Of a stretch of 64,000 nucleotides of DNA, positions 1-13,156 are shown piece by piece. The DNA is from Prostheceraeus crozeri. Lineage: Eukaryota > Platyhelminthes > Polycladida > Euryleptidae. Location of the stretch: contig CAJQUW010011629.1 of NCBI GenBank assembly GCA_907163375.1, positions 93,554-157,553 on the forward strand, read 5' to 3'. Numbering within the stretch: the stretch's first letter is position 1; every line of letters begins with the position of its first letter. The notes under the pieces were generated by a model. That model searched no databases, was not told where the DNA came from, and saw nothing but the letters and a program-made list of their open reading frames with translations. A program made the position numbers and the translations under genes.

Positions 1-1
1 A

Positions 2-523
2 ACAACATCAGGACAGTGTCGATACTATCAAAAGACTGCTGCTACAAATAATAAATGTCCCTCAACTTATGACATAATCTTGCCATCTATCCCTGGTCGT
101 GTATTTAGGTTGGGGAAAACAAGAAAATATCAAGGTAGGTCCATTCTATTTTGTAAACAGTCTGGCGGTTCCTTGGCTGAATTGAACAAGGGGAATAGTT
201 TTTCCGAAATGATAGCGCATTTGCAGCCCATCTTTAGCAAGTCAACAAAATTGGCAAAATGTGACAGGTTTTCAAACATCAATATCCAATGCAAATTTGT
301 AATTGGGTTGGAAGCAATGTCTGGTGGAGTATTTCGGTGGAATCATTCTAAAATAGAGCTGAGTTCATCTGACATGTCCATGCAGTTTCCTTCTATAAGT
401 TATCCTAATAAATGGCTGACACTAGCACTGCTCTTTCACTCTAATGGAAGACTTCGTAGTAAGCTAATCAAAATTGATACTACATCTCTACGACATCCCC
501 TGTGTCAGTGTCAACTCGAATAA
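2..523 (+). CDS. C-type-lectin-like domain, 3' part of a gene (partial at window start)
   Basis: An open frame runs from the window edge to a TAA at 521-523, about 173 codons, with no start visible. The pattern is that of a C-type-lectin fold: a Cys near residue 19, a G-x-V-F-R-L strand, then FCKQSGGSLAEL (the usual Cys-x3-GG-x-L-A helix/turn), a pair of Cys in AKCDRFSNINIQC, the IGLEA and GVFRW strands, and a terminal HPLCQCQ with closing Cys. The usual Ca2+/sugar motifs (EPN or QPD, WND) are not visible, so sugar binding is doubtful. The stop overlaps an AATAAA (519-524). Upstream exons lie outside the window. Domain recognition is by motif only. Confidence 0.55.
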   Translation, partial: TTSGQCRYYQKTAATNNKCPSTYDIILPSIPGRVFRLGKTRKYQGRSILFCKQSGGSLAELNKGNSFSEMIAHLQPIFSKSTKLAKCDRFSNINIQCKFVIGLEAMSGGVFRWNHSKIELSSSDMSMQFPSISYPNKWLTLALLFHSNGRLRSKLIKIDTTSLRHPLCQCQLE

Positions 524-3500
524 ATGCAGCTTTGATGCGCATGGGTCAGAATCGAGGATCATCGTGCGTCTGAAACAATTTTTCATGGACGAAAAATGGC
601 CATTTCCAATTTTTGGTTCCATATACATACTTCGCATGACCAGAGAAACCAAATTATGTTATCTAACATATATTTGACCGAAATATTTTCGAGATAATGA
701 GTCTTTTTCGAAATTCAATTTTGAATTTCAGAAGTGCGAAGTGGCCATTTCTTTTTTTTATTTTAAAACATTCCTTACAATTGTATGAAACCTAGATAGA
801 CAAGTTAAGCAAATTTTATCGACAGCTTTCCAAGATAGAGCTTAAAACTAAAAATTCAAATTTAATTTCTGAATTTTTAAATGTGCGATTGCTAAATTTT
901 GATTCCTCTTTTGAAACATTTCCAGTAGTATTCTGATGTAGAAAAGTCCAAGTTTTAAAAATTTCATCGATGTCTTTCCAAGATTGAGAATAAAATTTGG
1001 AATCTGAAGCAAGACTTTTTCTTTTAAACAAGACTTCATCATTTACTTTCTGATAACGATAATGATACATTTGCCATAGCGTGGAGATGATGATGACGTT
1101 AATTAATGTGCTACAATGTGCTCATGAAAGAGACAAATCTGATGCCCATGAGAGGCAACAAGAGCACGCAACAGTGAAGAAATAAAGTGAACAAGTCAAG
1201 CAGTGAAAAGCATGAAAAGCATTTTATTTATGATCAGTTCAGTAAACAGGACAACTTTCACAGTTGTAGCTGATAACTGTAAGCTTAGAAGTATGCCCAA
1301 TGAAATTTGACAAGGTAACCAACAGTTTAAATGGTTGGAATCATCAAGTTTTGATTTCAAATATTTTTTAGTATGTGATGTCAGATATTTGGCCTACATA
1401 AGTAATATGCAGCAAACAACATTTAGGCCTATAGTGCTCACAGCAATGGTTATAAATGTGTCGTTGCATCTTGCATAAAGTTTAGATATAGCACAAAAAA
1501 ATAATCCCAATCTTCTTTCTTGCTGTGAGAGAAACAAGATATCGAGAGTGACAAGATATCCTTTATGTATACCTGGTGACATTATATTAAATCTTTTTTC
1601 AATTTGCCACCACGTTATTTTGTCACCCATGTTTAAGAATGTCGCTACTTTCAGTCAAAATTCCAGTCATTTATTCCTGTGAGAGACAGAAGCAATTAAA
1701 AAAATAAGACCTTCCAGGAATGGGCATTATGAACCTTAACCGCCTAAATTATTCGTATCTTGAAAATGTCAATCTTCAGGCTTTTGGAAGGAGAAAAAAT
1801 AGGATACACAGGGACTATCTTGAGACTTGCCTACTCAATTTCTTCTCACTTCGGTAGGTTGCAATGTCAGAATAACAATATAATAAAAACCATCTCCATT
1901 ATTAAGACTTTTGAAGAAGTTTATGTAAAATGGATCAAATGATCAAGTATCTTGAGAAACGATGTTTCGCCATACGTTAACGGCAGAATTTTCAAAGCTG
2001 ATCGGTAGCAATAATTAAGTAGCTATCATATTCATTTCAGTCTTTGACGAATGGTGGGTTTCAATATTTAAACATTAACTCAAATAGATGTTGTGCACAG
2101 CTGTTTACTTTCTTCAAAAGTGTACACAGCGCTTTATACACAATAGCCTGATCGTATTCATAGTGACTTGAAATTCATGGCGACAAATTTGAGAAAAATT
2201 ATCCACAAAAGTAAACACAGACACTGAATAATTTGTTCTTGAAACAGAAAGCAATCATTGCAGTTTAGAGTCAATCATTTGAGCTTTGACATATTACTGC
2301 AACCTTGCTCTCAAAACTGAAATTCACAATGATTGACAATGCATTTGAACAGCACTTCAGATGTGTCATACGCTTATACAACATTTTGTTGCGGATGCAG
2401 ACTAGCCTTGCTTCCTTTAGCCCGCTAAAGGCCACTGAATATTTGGACGGTTCACAGAACTCGATAATTTCTCAAGTTTTCGCTTAATTGAACATTTAAT
2501 TCTTATTTACAACGTAATTAGGGTTTAAAGAGGGGATCATGTGCTTCGATGTTTTCAGACAAAGAGAAAAAAGCTTTGCTTTATTTCTTAATAGTGTGGT
2601 GTTGCCCCATTTCTTTTCAGCGGCGTGACATATAGCACCTCTATAATGTCGATGCTATTTAGAAGTTAACTTTCTAGCGCGTGCTTGCAAAATACTTACA
2701 TTTGCTGGTATCGACTGCATGGGCCATAATGGATAATTCCATTTGGTCGTACGTTACATTTTGCAACATATTTCTGTGCATAGGCCTATATTTTGATAGA
2801 AGAAAGATATTTATCAGCAGCTGTTACCATGCACCTTCAAAACTATTGCAGCAAATACGTGCAGACTTGACTCTTTCAGATATTTATTTTTCATGGAGAA
2901 AAATCTGTTCAAAGCCTCCGTTATATTGTGCAGGGTATCATTCCAACACTATCCCTGAATTTATCAATAGCATCACAAAAAAGCATTGGTCACATTCCCA
3001 ACAAATATGTGAATATACATGCATTACTTTGCATTATTCAACATCATGTTAACTTAAGTGTACATCAGTAGTAACTATAGGAGCATTCCAAGTATGCCTA
3101 TTTCTCAACCTTACACATCTGCAATATAGCATTTAGAAAATGTTCTCATGCATGGGTAGCACCCCAGCAGCATTGATGGATTCTTTGAGAATTTCTGAAC
3201 ATGTTACGGACGAAATTCACACAGATTCCAAAATCAAATTTCGAACTTTTAATTTTAAGGAAGCTTATCCGCAAGCATCCGCAGCCGGCCTCAGCTTTGA
3301 GTTTCCTCACTGAACCGTCGCATAACACCGTCTGCTAGTCCTTGTATATTACATGGATATCCTTACATCATCACGGCAATCGAATTTTATTACCTCTTCC
3401 TTGTAAACATATGTATGTTGATACATATTATTCATGGACGATGGAAATGCTCCATTCAAATCAGAAAGGAAAGCATTAACTTACTTTCCGTTTTTCCAGT

Positions 3501-5349
3501 GTTGTAATTGGTAGATTGTTAGTTACCCGGTGTTCAGCTTTCATCGAAGAGCCTTTAGATTTGCACTGACTTGATGTAGAATCGATTGTTTCTTTTTTTG
3601 AACTTCATTCCAAGTCATTTCCCTCGCTGGGATAAACTCATAGAAAGAGATGAAAGCGCGCCCACCAATGTTGCGCATTTCACAATAAAAAAATTTGAGG
3701 TGGTGCGTGTTTCTGTCTATCCAATAAGGTCACATTGTCTGTCGAACCGGCGTCATCAAACGTCAAGCGCAGATATCTAGACATCTCATAGTCATAGTGC
3801 TCACGAATATCTTCAAAAGAGATAGTCAGAGCATAGTAAAGTTCGGATATATTACGTGTTGCTGCAGGTTGTTTCTGAATAGGCCTATATAATTGTTTGC
3901 ACTTCACACAATTCTACTATGTCGTTGTGCAAAGAAATATATGCGGATGACCTTGAATGCAATGGCATTTGATACTAAGGAGATAAACTAGGACATCCAC
4001 AAATTTGAAGAAAAATGTTCTATTAATCAGAATTCGAAAAATGTTTCAGAATTCGAAAAAGTGATAGTAGTTTTTACGTTACATGTTGGAAATTACTTTT
4101 CATGTGACCTTGGTTCGAAAGTAAATGTTGACAGTTGATCTGAACTACTACCATAGCAACGAGTGATACATAAAATAATCTTAAACGCAACAACTCAATA
4201 AAACGTTGAATATTGATACATTCCAAGTGTTATATCTTTCATGTAAATTATGCAACTTATCTGACATTTGTCAAGGATCATCATTAAATCTAAACATAAA
4301 ATGGTTTCTGATCAAAATGCACGATAATCGACCCAATGAAAGATTCAGATAATTTTGACATAGAAAACACTAAAAGAAGTGCATTAATGATTCATTTGAT
4401 TTTTCCATTCCATGTCCCATTTCACGTGGAATTGTCCTAATACACAATTGACTCTATAAGAAGTCAAGGATTGATATTACTTCCCCATTTGTAATCTGCT
4501 CTCGCTGTGAGTATAATGCGTATAGTAGCCCATCGACAGGGCTTACTTAAAGGTCTTAAGTATTAAGAAGGTATTAAGCTCTTAAAGGTTCATTCACACC
4601 GGCGCGTTCAACAAAAATGCCTGTTCTCACCGAGCCGCGTGGCGAAGGGCGGAAGAGGGGAATGGAGAGGGGGCAGCTACAGATACCATATCGTTATGAA
4701 CACTTCTTATTGCTAAATGTTTAACATATTCCCATTCCTTGAGTTCCATGCATGTTAGGACATGGGGATTGCTATAAACTGCACAATTTTGCGAAAACTA
4801 ATCATTTGATATTTCACATTTGTGAAGAATAGGGTTTTTAAGGACACGCATATCATTTACACATTTTCATGCATAGGGTGACAACAAGGTACAGGTGACA
4901 GATCATGAAATAGAATTGATTGATGCACGGATCAACTTTGCCATAACTTAGCTCAGACAGTGACCTTTATTGACTTACATCGTCTATTCTATAGCAATCA
5001 GGAGTATCACTCTAATGAAGATTATCACATAAAATGAGAACAATAGCAAATTTCTCATCTTCGTTTCAACTTGCAGCTTTAAACAAGGAGCATGAAATCT
5101 AGACAGGAAGAGGTTAAAGTGCCTATCATGTTAAATTGGACTATACATAATAGGTCCTAATCATATATTTGTGAATGGCAATTGAAAGTTGCAAATGACA
5201 CAATTACGAATGTAGTAAGGGTAAGTAAGTAAATACATGTAAAGCATATAATTCATCTGCTGTACAAGGAGGTGAATAGTGATGTTCCTTTTAGAACTAA
5301 TGAGTCACTACTCTTTGCTGTCCGTCTCGGTAGAAAAAGAAATTGACCA
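524..5349. other. gene-poor stretch, nothing recognised
   Basis: Only short open frames with no family resemblance occur here. A short GC-rich patch lies at about 4595-4680 in otherwise AT-rich sequence. I see no convincing exon, transposase or RNA gene. Confidence 0.5.
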
Positions 5350-5678
5350 GGGGCTGTATTAATAAAGCTAGCATTTGCTATAGCATTTCCTAGGGGTGGC
5401 GCTAGGCAAGTTGCTACTAGGGGTAGTAGCAACTTGAGTTCTGTATTAATAGAGAAAGCCTAGCGTCAACTCCGGCCCCAGTTAATGCTAGATCAAGTTT
5501 CATTGACGTGCCGATTCAGCGCGCAGATGCATTCACCACCTGCTCTCACGCCCGGCAATCGAGTCATAGAAATCTGGCAATTTGACGCACATTCCGAGTG
5601 AAAATAATGTTGAAGCGCGTACGTTCAGTGTTAACAATACAAGTGTGAATGTCGGAGATCAAAGCAGTTTCCTTCATT

Positions 5679-6209
5679 CCCGCCCATAGAAATAGATTGT
5701 TGTTTATCTGAAACTGACTAGAATGGAAATTGACTCAAGGTCGCGGCACATCCGGGGGAACTAAGTTGGGGCATGAACCACCAATGAAAAGCTTAGAATC
5801 GCACATGTGACTGATTCTAACCCAATCATACAGCCGTTGACAAGTGTATCGAAGTGAAAATGCGTGCGATTTTTGTGCCACTATTGTGTATTGCATGAAG
5901 CTTTACTTCCATTCTAGAGGTTTTATTGTTATCAATTTCTACGTTCCCGCCCATAGAAATGAACTGTTTATCTGAAGTTCGCTAGAATGGAAATTGACTC
6001 AAGGTCGCGGCACATCCGGGGGAACTAAGTTGGGGCATGAAGAACCAATTAAAAGCTTCGATTTACTCATGTGACTGATTCTAACCCAATGATACAGCAG
6101 TTGGCAGGTGCATCTAAGTGAAAATGCGTGCGATTTATGTGCCGTTATTGTGCATTGCATGAAGCTTAATTTCCATTCTAGAGGTTTTATTGTTGTCAAT
6201 TTCTATGTT
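5679..6209 (+). repeat. two tandem copies of a 265-bp unit
   Basis: The unit 5679-5945 is repeated at 5946-6209 with about 90% identity by eye. Each starts CCCGCC and contains GGTCGCGGCACATCCGGGGG and a GAAGCTT motif. A third start (CCCGCCTGTTGACACTTATC at 6210) resembles sequence at about 9815-9860, so the same family recurs on the far side of the piggyBac. Confidence 0.8.
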
Positions 6210-6477
6210 CCCGCCTGTTGACACTTATCATTCAGAGAAGGTAAAACATCATTGATTGTGGCATACGGGAGGTAATTGGTCATAGTAGCTTTTGGTCAAG
6301 GCTACTAAGATAAAACATCAAAATGATGACTGCCTTGCTAATTAACCCATATTAACTCAAAATTGATTTTTTTATTTTCTTTCTGAAAATTGCCTTTTTC
6401 TACTTTGATTAATCACCAATGCGACATTATTTATGAAAATAATCAAGGTTATAAGTAATTATATACGATTTAGTAAA

Positions 6478-6513
6478 CGTCCCTTTATAGGGACACTGGG
6501 TACGAATGGGTAC
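6478..6513 (+). repeat. piggyBac 1 left subterminal palindromic site
   Basis: CGTCCCTTTATAGGGAC followed by ACTGGGTACGAATGG. Related sites occur at 8921-8951 (inverted, with CATTCGTACCCAACGTCCC) and 9279-9300 (direct, CGTCCCTTTTTAGGGACAG). Likely transposase binding sites by analogy with other piggyBac ends (inference). Confidence 0.7.
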
Positions 6514-6643
6514 TGGTATTCCGCATAAGACATATATAACATATGATTTTTTCTTTTCGTTTTTATTAAATTTACACTTCTTCATCAAGTCAAGGATTGA
6601 TGCAGTGATCGATTGTTCACTTTTACAACATTTAAATCAAAAG

Positions 6644-8193
6644 TCATTGATGGAAGGTTTGCAAACATTCAAGGTGGAGAGGCGCTTGGCACTTCATGCA
6701 ACGTCTGTAAGTTTTCTTCCCACAATAGGCGCATCTTCTTTGTGTACTTTCTGAGATGATGAAATGCCTTTTCCATCACGTCTAATCTCACCTGGGACTT
6801 TATTATCCAAGCGTGCAATCTTTCGTGCTACTGGTGAATTTTCATTTGAAGCTGAATACCGTCGCAAGTAGACATCAACAATCTCTCGTCTGAAAGACAG
6901 TTGATCCAATTTTTCTGAACTGTTTTTTCTATGTAATAGCCAGGCATTTTGCAATGCCACATCTAAGCAATGCGCAAAGAAAGGCCACCACCATTTCTTT
7001 GTCCTGATGTTTATTCGATAGCAAGAGACACTTTGATCCATACGATCGACCCCTCCCATAGCTTTGTTATACGCTTGTACGATGCGTGGTTGCTCAACCT
7101 GCATGAATTTCTTTTCTTTCATTGACCACCTTTTGGCGCTACTCAAAGGGAAGACACCGTGTATGTTGGATACCAGTGTAACAACGCTGTTATCATTCCA
7201 ACTTACAGTTATGATTTCATTTTGTCGATCGTAGCGGTAATCAAATGCTCCTCTCGGTTGTTTACTTAATTCTTTGGAAGAGGAAATCGAACATTTTTGA
7301 AGCCGATTACCTCTGATTGTCCCTGTTGCTCCGAATCCTTCTTCGGCTAAATCAGAAACAAGACGTAATGACGTAAAAAAATTGTCGAATGTCACACAAA
7401 AGGGGAGGTGGCTTGGAAGCGAATCAAGAAGATTGGTGACCACGCTATAACCTAATCCAAGATTTTTGTCATACGTTGATTTACTGCCTTGATACGGATC
7501 GAATTGTATTACATAGCCTCCACTGGTAGCCAACACCCATGTTTTGAAACCAAATCGAATGGGCTTATTCCTTATACATTGTTTGTTGCCATGACGTCCA
7601 AAATATGGAGTCATCGACTCGTCAATTGATAATTCTTGTTCATTTGGCTGGATTTTCAAGCATCTCTCATTCATTTTGTCAAGTAGAGGACGAACTTTCG
7701 AAAACCGGTCGTCCGAAGATAAATGGTCATTGTCTGCCAAATGTAGATATCGAATGATTTCATCAAAACGATTTCTGGACATTGCCTTTGATACAGCTTC
7801 GTTGTGAACATCAGACTTTAACTCCCAATACATTTTCCTTCTAGGAAGAGGAACGTATCCAGAAATGATAAGAATTGCCAAAACTAAGCGTATCTCATTT
7901 GATGCCACTTGAAAATTATGTTTTCCATTACTAACAGCATACCTTGTAGTTTCTTCCATTATCATAGAAATAACATCGTCATCAAAAATTTTTTCAAATA
8001 TCGTGCTAGGGGAATCGGATTCATTAATCAGTGATGGCATATCGTTTGTCCAACTTCTTTGAGTAGATAAATTCGTCGGAATATCTTCCTTTCTCCATCG
8101 AGATGATATAATTCTGCTGCACTCTCGATTTCGGTATTTGGCAAATCGTGATTTTGGTTGATTTGAGGCATCCGCAATTGATAACTCATCTTC
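6644..8193 (-). pseudogene. piggyBac transposase (DDE_Tnp_1_7), main exon, one frameshift
   Basis: Cut-and-paste transposase acting in the nucleus on TTAA sites. From 8193 the frame reads EDELSIAD (acidic N-terminus), SSRWRKEDIP, then the catalytic core with the three aspartates in LSIDESMTPYF, FCVTFDNFFTS and GGVDRMDQ, followed by the Trp-rich KKWWWPFFAHC stretch. The main frame runs about 499 codons to a stop at 6694-6696. The cysteine-rich C-terminal domain (CAYCGKKTYRRCMKCQ followed by HLEC and TFHQ) is present but lies in another frame, ending at 6644; the shift falls near 6753. A good splice acceptor (polypyrimidine then CAG) ends at 8194, so a short upstream exon is expected. Its catalytic residues are intact, and its age looks moderate to young. 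Confidence 0.88.
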
Positions 8194-8685
8194 CTGAAAT
8201 GTAAAGAAGATGAATGAAGATGCTTGTCATCATTTTGCATTCGATTGACGTTTTACCTTACAGAAACTAAGATAATTCCATATCTAATGAAAAGATTATG
8301 ATTATAGTAACATATCATTAAAGCGCTAGTGTAGACTAATAAGCTTCAAACTAATGAGAGCGATACAGAAATTAACAGTAGCCTACTTTGGAAAGTAAAT
8401 TAATTAAACCAGATGTAAACTGTCCAACTATCAAGCCTACAGCCTATTTTGATAATGGATAGCTATTCATTCAATCGTCGGTTAACCGCCATTGAGATAT
8501 TACTAATATGTAGCCAATATGTTTATATACAACATTTATAGGCCTACCCCTACCTATAGGTAAAATATTAATCTTGCTATTGACTGGCACATTTAATGTA
8601 GATACTAACCTTCTACTACATACAGTTCATTGCGATTATCATAGCATACCCTGAGAACAATTATTTAGATGAAATTAAAACTTAC

Positions 8686-8723
8686 CGTTTTCGACTTTTG
8701 GTTCTTGTCTTTTTGGACGCCAT
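8686..8723 (-). CDS. candidate first exon of piggyBac 1 transposase
   Basis: An ATG at 8723 opens MASKKTRTKSRK, a basic N-terminal peptide, ending at a strong splice donor (CG|GTAAG, intron starting 8685). Joined to the acceptor at 8194 the phase is off by one relative to the transposase frame. Either a small indel has occurred or the true start or splice differs. The match of position and splice signals is suggestive only. Confidence 0.4.
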
Positions 8724-8920
8724 TTCTTGATTTCGCATAGATTAGACTGCATGAATTCAAATTCCATGAGATTTAAACAAAAACTAACTGAAATAATTTT
8801 ACAAAACATAACTAAATTTAGAAAAAATGAAAGGAACATGTGTACCACAACATATAAAATGAGTCAGAAGTTTATTCAAATGACGTTCTGAATGTTTTCA
8901 TTTTTCAATGTCACGGGGGT

Positions 8921-8951
8921 CATTCGTACCCAACGTCCCTAAATCGGGACG
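8921..8951 (-). repeat. piggyBac 1 internal inverted copy of the subterminal site
   Basis: Reverse complement of the 6478-6513 motif, including the GGGTACGAATG part and a GTCCC-n6-GGGAC palindrome. Confidence 0.7.
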
Positions 8952-9278
8952 GTTACATAATCGATTATTTCTCCAAACAGATAAATTATTTTGCAATCAT
9001 ATTTTGACTGTATCACAACAATGCATCAAACAACTAAGGATTATCACATTTCTAGAAGTTAAGTATAATGGGTCATGTAAATGAGTATTAGAAAATATTT
9101 TTTTATTTTTTTACTAATAAATCTTAAAAATACAGAACTCTATCATCTGAGTAGTAGTACAGATAATATTCAAGACAAATCCATGTATATTATTAATATA
9201 TTTGGTAAATAGCTTCCAGTTAATCTCTAAGTTTGTTCATTAATGTTATATTTTGACGTTGACAGTCGAAAGATTAAG

Positions 9279-9300
9279 CGTCCCTTTTTAGGGACAGTGG
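9279..9300 (+). repeat. piggyBac 1 right subterminal palindromic site
   Basis: CGTCCCTTTTTAGGGACAG, 11 bases inside the right terminus, in the same orientation as the left copy. Confidence 0.7.
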
Positions 9301-9689
9301 TATAATATGGGTTAATGAACGATTGTTAAATAGTTTAATACATGAAATGGGCCTCATTTCAATCGACATCATCTCCCGATCTTCAATATGACATCAGAAT
9401 GAACTAATTTTGAAATTTAAGAAAAAAGAATACATTCCTTACACTAAATGAATATGATGACGTCCTTGGCTTTCAGTGTTAAACGTCCTACACAATAGAG
9501 TGAAATGAGAGGCGAATTTCGGCAGTGAACTATTTGCGGTTGAAAGGATAAAATTAAGAATTTTATCCACTTGACATCTCCGCACGTGCATTGAACTCCC
9601 AATTATGATTACTAAAATAGCGAACCTGAATTAACTCAACAGAATTTTAAAACAGTTTGCTGGATTATGAGCAGGCCGAACAGCAGCGA

Positions 9690-9990
9690 AAATGTGGAAT
9701 ATAGAAATCTGTCAATTAGACGCTCACTTCGAGAGAAAACTTGTACATGCACGCGCGTTCGGCGTTAACAATAGAAGGCTGATTGTCGTAGATGAAATCG
9801 ATTATCGTCTCTCCCGCCCGACTGTTGACACTTATCATTCAGAGAAGATAAAACATCAAATATTATATAAATCCTTGCTTATGAATAATGGTTGAATAAT
9901 TCGATGCATGAAGTGGGACTCATTCAATCGTTATGATCTTCCGATCATTAATGTAACATAATAAGTAGCTAAATTTGAAAGTATAGAAGC
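9690..9990 (+). repeat. second copy of the composite's internal repeat
   Basis: Resembles, in order, about 5565-5680, 6210-6250 and the sequence just right of the piggyBac (9312-9420): ATAGAAATCTG, GTTAACAATA, TGTTGACACTTATCATTCAG, then the ATGAA(G/A)TGGG segment. It therefore duplicates sequence that the piggyBac now interrupts in the first copy. No coding potential was recognised. Confidence 0.55.
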
Positions 9991-11547
9991 AGTGTAGAAT
10001 ACATTTCTAATAATATGTTGCGGTATTTCTATTCTTTCGCATCCCCACATTTTTCAAGCTTTCCAAAATCATCAAATTTCGCCAAAGTTAGTCACATCGG
10101 GTTAGAATAGACTTGATCTGTCACTGAGTGACACTACAACACGACTGAGAAGTCTTACTTGAACCCTAGGATGAAGGATTGGTCCCCTGGATACTCAGTT
10201 AAAATACAAGGTACAGCTGTGATCATGAACTTCGTGTGATTGTCTACGAGCAGTTGTCTAATTCTGAGACTGTAAATGTTCTACAAGTCTTATACAAGAT
10301 AAGAGGAGTTTTACACAGTCAATGCTATGCGACGTTAGTGAGACTGTCCGTAGGAGCAAGAGAAGATCGTTGACGATGCAACACCTCTGAGTGTCAACAA
10401 CAGAAATGTGGGGGGGGGCTAAATAATAGAAGTACCTATGTTGCCAAGACACTGACACAACATGACGTCCCTCCTGCCGCCCACGATGGAGCAATGACAG
10501 TCCAACTCAATCTGTAGTCTCAGTCTCATTATTTTGGCAAGTATTGGAAAGTAATTCTTAACAATTAACATCTAAGCGTAGTGGGATCCTCTCATGCCAT
10601 GATTGCTCTACTTAAAATCTGAAAATGAAATATCAGAAAATAAATTCCTCATATTGTCTGACTTATTACATTATGAACAAGTCACTCCATATAAATAATA
10701 TATGATATTTTATTGTAATTCCTATTTTGAACATTTTGATCAAATTATCAGCAGTGTCGGATGTATTGATTGGGAGTTTTCTTCTTTACTTTCGGAATTG
10801 CCTCTATTATTCTGAATTTTTTTCTAAAGCTTTCTGGAGAGAAAAATGTTTGTCAATTTATCGCCAATACATCTTGATTCTTATCAGGCTACTGAGATAA
10901 AAAAATACAATTCGATTACTTAGCAATTTTAAGCACACTATTTCATCACAATTTCATTATCATTCAAATTTATCAACGATGATGAAGGTCAAGTCAGTAA
11001 ATTTAAAAACCATGAAAATCACGGAATATTAACACCGTTGCATTACTTCATACGTAAGCAATTAGTATCAACGATAATCTATTTTGTTGTCATTAAGTGA
11101 AATTCATGAATAGGAATATTGGTTGTCTAAATGTTGAAAATAGCTATCCATTTAATTTATCAGGACGTCTAGTGCAAAAGTGGAATGCATAAAGAGAATG
11201 TGTTGCTTAAATTCCATTTTAGCGCAAAATTGATTCAGTTATAGAATCACTTTTATAATTCCAATTTATGATTCGATATGTTTATTCAAATTAGAAAAAT
11301 CATCAACCATCTTGAAGCTAATGCACTCAACATTACTATGCTGCAAACATCACATTAGATATCCTTCAATATTGCGCTTAAATATTCAATCTAGCATCAT
11401 CTCTAGCAAGGTCTCAACCTTGCTAGGGATTTTGTCAGCTTTTGGACATAGCGCTAGGGTAGTGCTAGGCTAGCACTAGGATAGTTACTATCTTTATCAA
11501 TACGACAGCCTACCGCTAGGTCTCAGACATAGTGATACCCTAACGCT

Positions 11548-13156
11548 CAGAGTTGGAAATTAATTCCGATCCGGAATTAATTCCATTTTTCATCGGAATT
11601 GGGATTGGAATTGGAATTGACAATATATTTAAATCTACTGGAATTGGAATTGGAATTGACCTTGATAAACCTCAATTCCACTTTTTCGATAGACCTGTGA
11701 TAAATCTATTTGTACAAAAATTGAAATTACAGTACTCGGTCGCTGTGTTAACTGCACGCAGAGATAAGAGAGAGATAGATTGACAGAGGTAGCTTTATTC
11801 TATAGTTGGTGTTTTCTGTGACTTCGATGGGCCTACACCCCCGGACAATGTTATTTTAGCGATTAAGCAGACAATGAAAAGACAATCATCTTTGTTCAAT
11901 CTGTTATTCAGTCATTTATCAAGAAAGATAATTAATCAAAATATAGCAATTTTTGAATTTAGCTCTTGATAGGATAAGCACAAAAATTGGAGATTAACTT
12001 AATTGTTGTACACGCGAAAAGCAATTGGTTTGGATTAACAGTGCATTAAAGAGCAGCAACTCTGTCAGTTCAAATCATAATATAGACAGTGTCAACAAAT
12101 TATTCTAATAATTAATTATTCAATTACATGAACTACTATTCAACTTACAATCACAACATTTAACAATATTAATTTTTAAGACTATAGTTATATAGATACG
12201 ATACGCAACGATAAAAGAAAAACTTAACACTTGCAGTTCACTTTCTTAATGTCAAATTCATTTCAATTCGATCGGACTCACTTATACCAAAATAATATCA
12301 TAAACATCAGTGTCACTTATACCGTCAATCTTCAATCGCGTTCGCTGATGTGTTGCCGTATATACGCTGCTGTGTTGTTGTTAGCTGGCAGGCTGTTGTT
12401 GTTGTTACTTCTGTAGTTACATTACACCGCGAGAGCCCGGAGTTCTTCTAACTGCTATTCTAATTTATACAAATTTTTGAGACTTGACGATAAAGCCACG
12501 TCCTTCTGAAAATTGAAAGAGTTTCCTTTAATTCTTGCTCGTTAGCTTTCAACCCGACAACATTTCGTTCTTATCACGGAATTTTTAATCTCCTTTTTTA
12601 ACATGGACCATTAATCAGACTTCATGATATCATTTTTATCGTCGTTTTTTCTTTCATCAACAGTCATGTTATTCGCACACTGAATTTCTTTCTTCTGTCA
12701 GTTTTTTAATAGATTTATTCGCATCTCATCTCTCTCTCTCTCAGCGTTTGATTCTTTGCTGACCGTTAACTTTCTTTTTTCACGAGATAATCTCGTGAAT
12801 ACTCATTTACGAAACGAAAATGTCGTAGGCTGACCGGTTACATATATACATGTACACAAGAAATATGAACTATGAACATAAAAACGCACATAGGAACGAC
12901 GCAGGGATCGGCACACAGGAACAAAGAGGATAGGATAAGGGCACATGGGTTAGATTGAAACGAACAAACGTTAGATACATTAACATAAGACACTGTACGC
13001 GACATGCAATTATCGGAATTGAATCTTATTATGGAATTGGAATTGAATTGAACTGTTTCGACTGGAATTGGAATTGGATTTGGAATTGAAATTTCTGCTC
13101 CGGAATTGGAAATGGAATTGGAATTAAAAAATTTCAGTGGAATTGTTCCAGCTCTG
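11548..13156. mobile_element. non-autonomous hAT-type element with GGAATT repeats
   Basis: Ends CAGAGTTGGAA (11548) and TTCCAGCTCTG (13156) are inverted repeats of hAT type. They are flanked by near-identical 8-bp duplications, CTAACGCT (11540-11547) and CTAGCGCT (13157-13164). Both subterminal regions are made of GGAATTG words that pair with each other in inverted sense. No transposase was found. It splits the right arm of the 5350-13266 composite and is therefore younger than it. Confidence 0.8.

Larger units (their letters stand above)
6346..9311 (-). mobile_element. piggyBac element 1 (2966 bp, TTAA target site)
   Basis: TTAA flanks both sides (6342-6345 and 9312-9315), and the ends are CCCATATTA at 6346 and TAATATGGG at 9311. 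Subterminal palindromic sites lie near both ends. The transposase reads on the minus strand. Boundaries, target site and coding content all agree with the piggyBac superfamily. The element sits inside the 5350-13266 composite. Confidence 0.93.

Noticed and set aside
2681-3052. 123-codon plus frame
   Set aside because: Composition like the surrounding AT-rich DNA, no motif and no splice context.
11553-11783. 76-codon frame with repeated Gly-Ile
   Set aside because: It is translation of the GGAATT repeats at the end of the hAT-type element.
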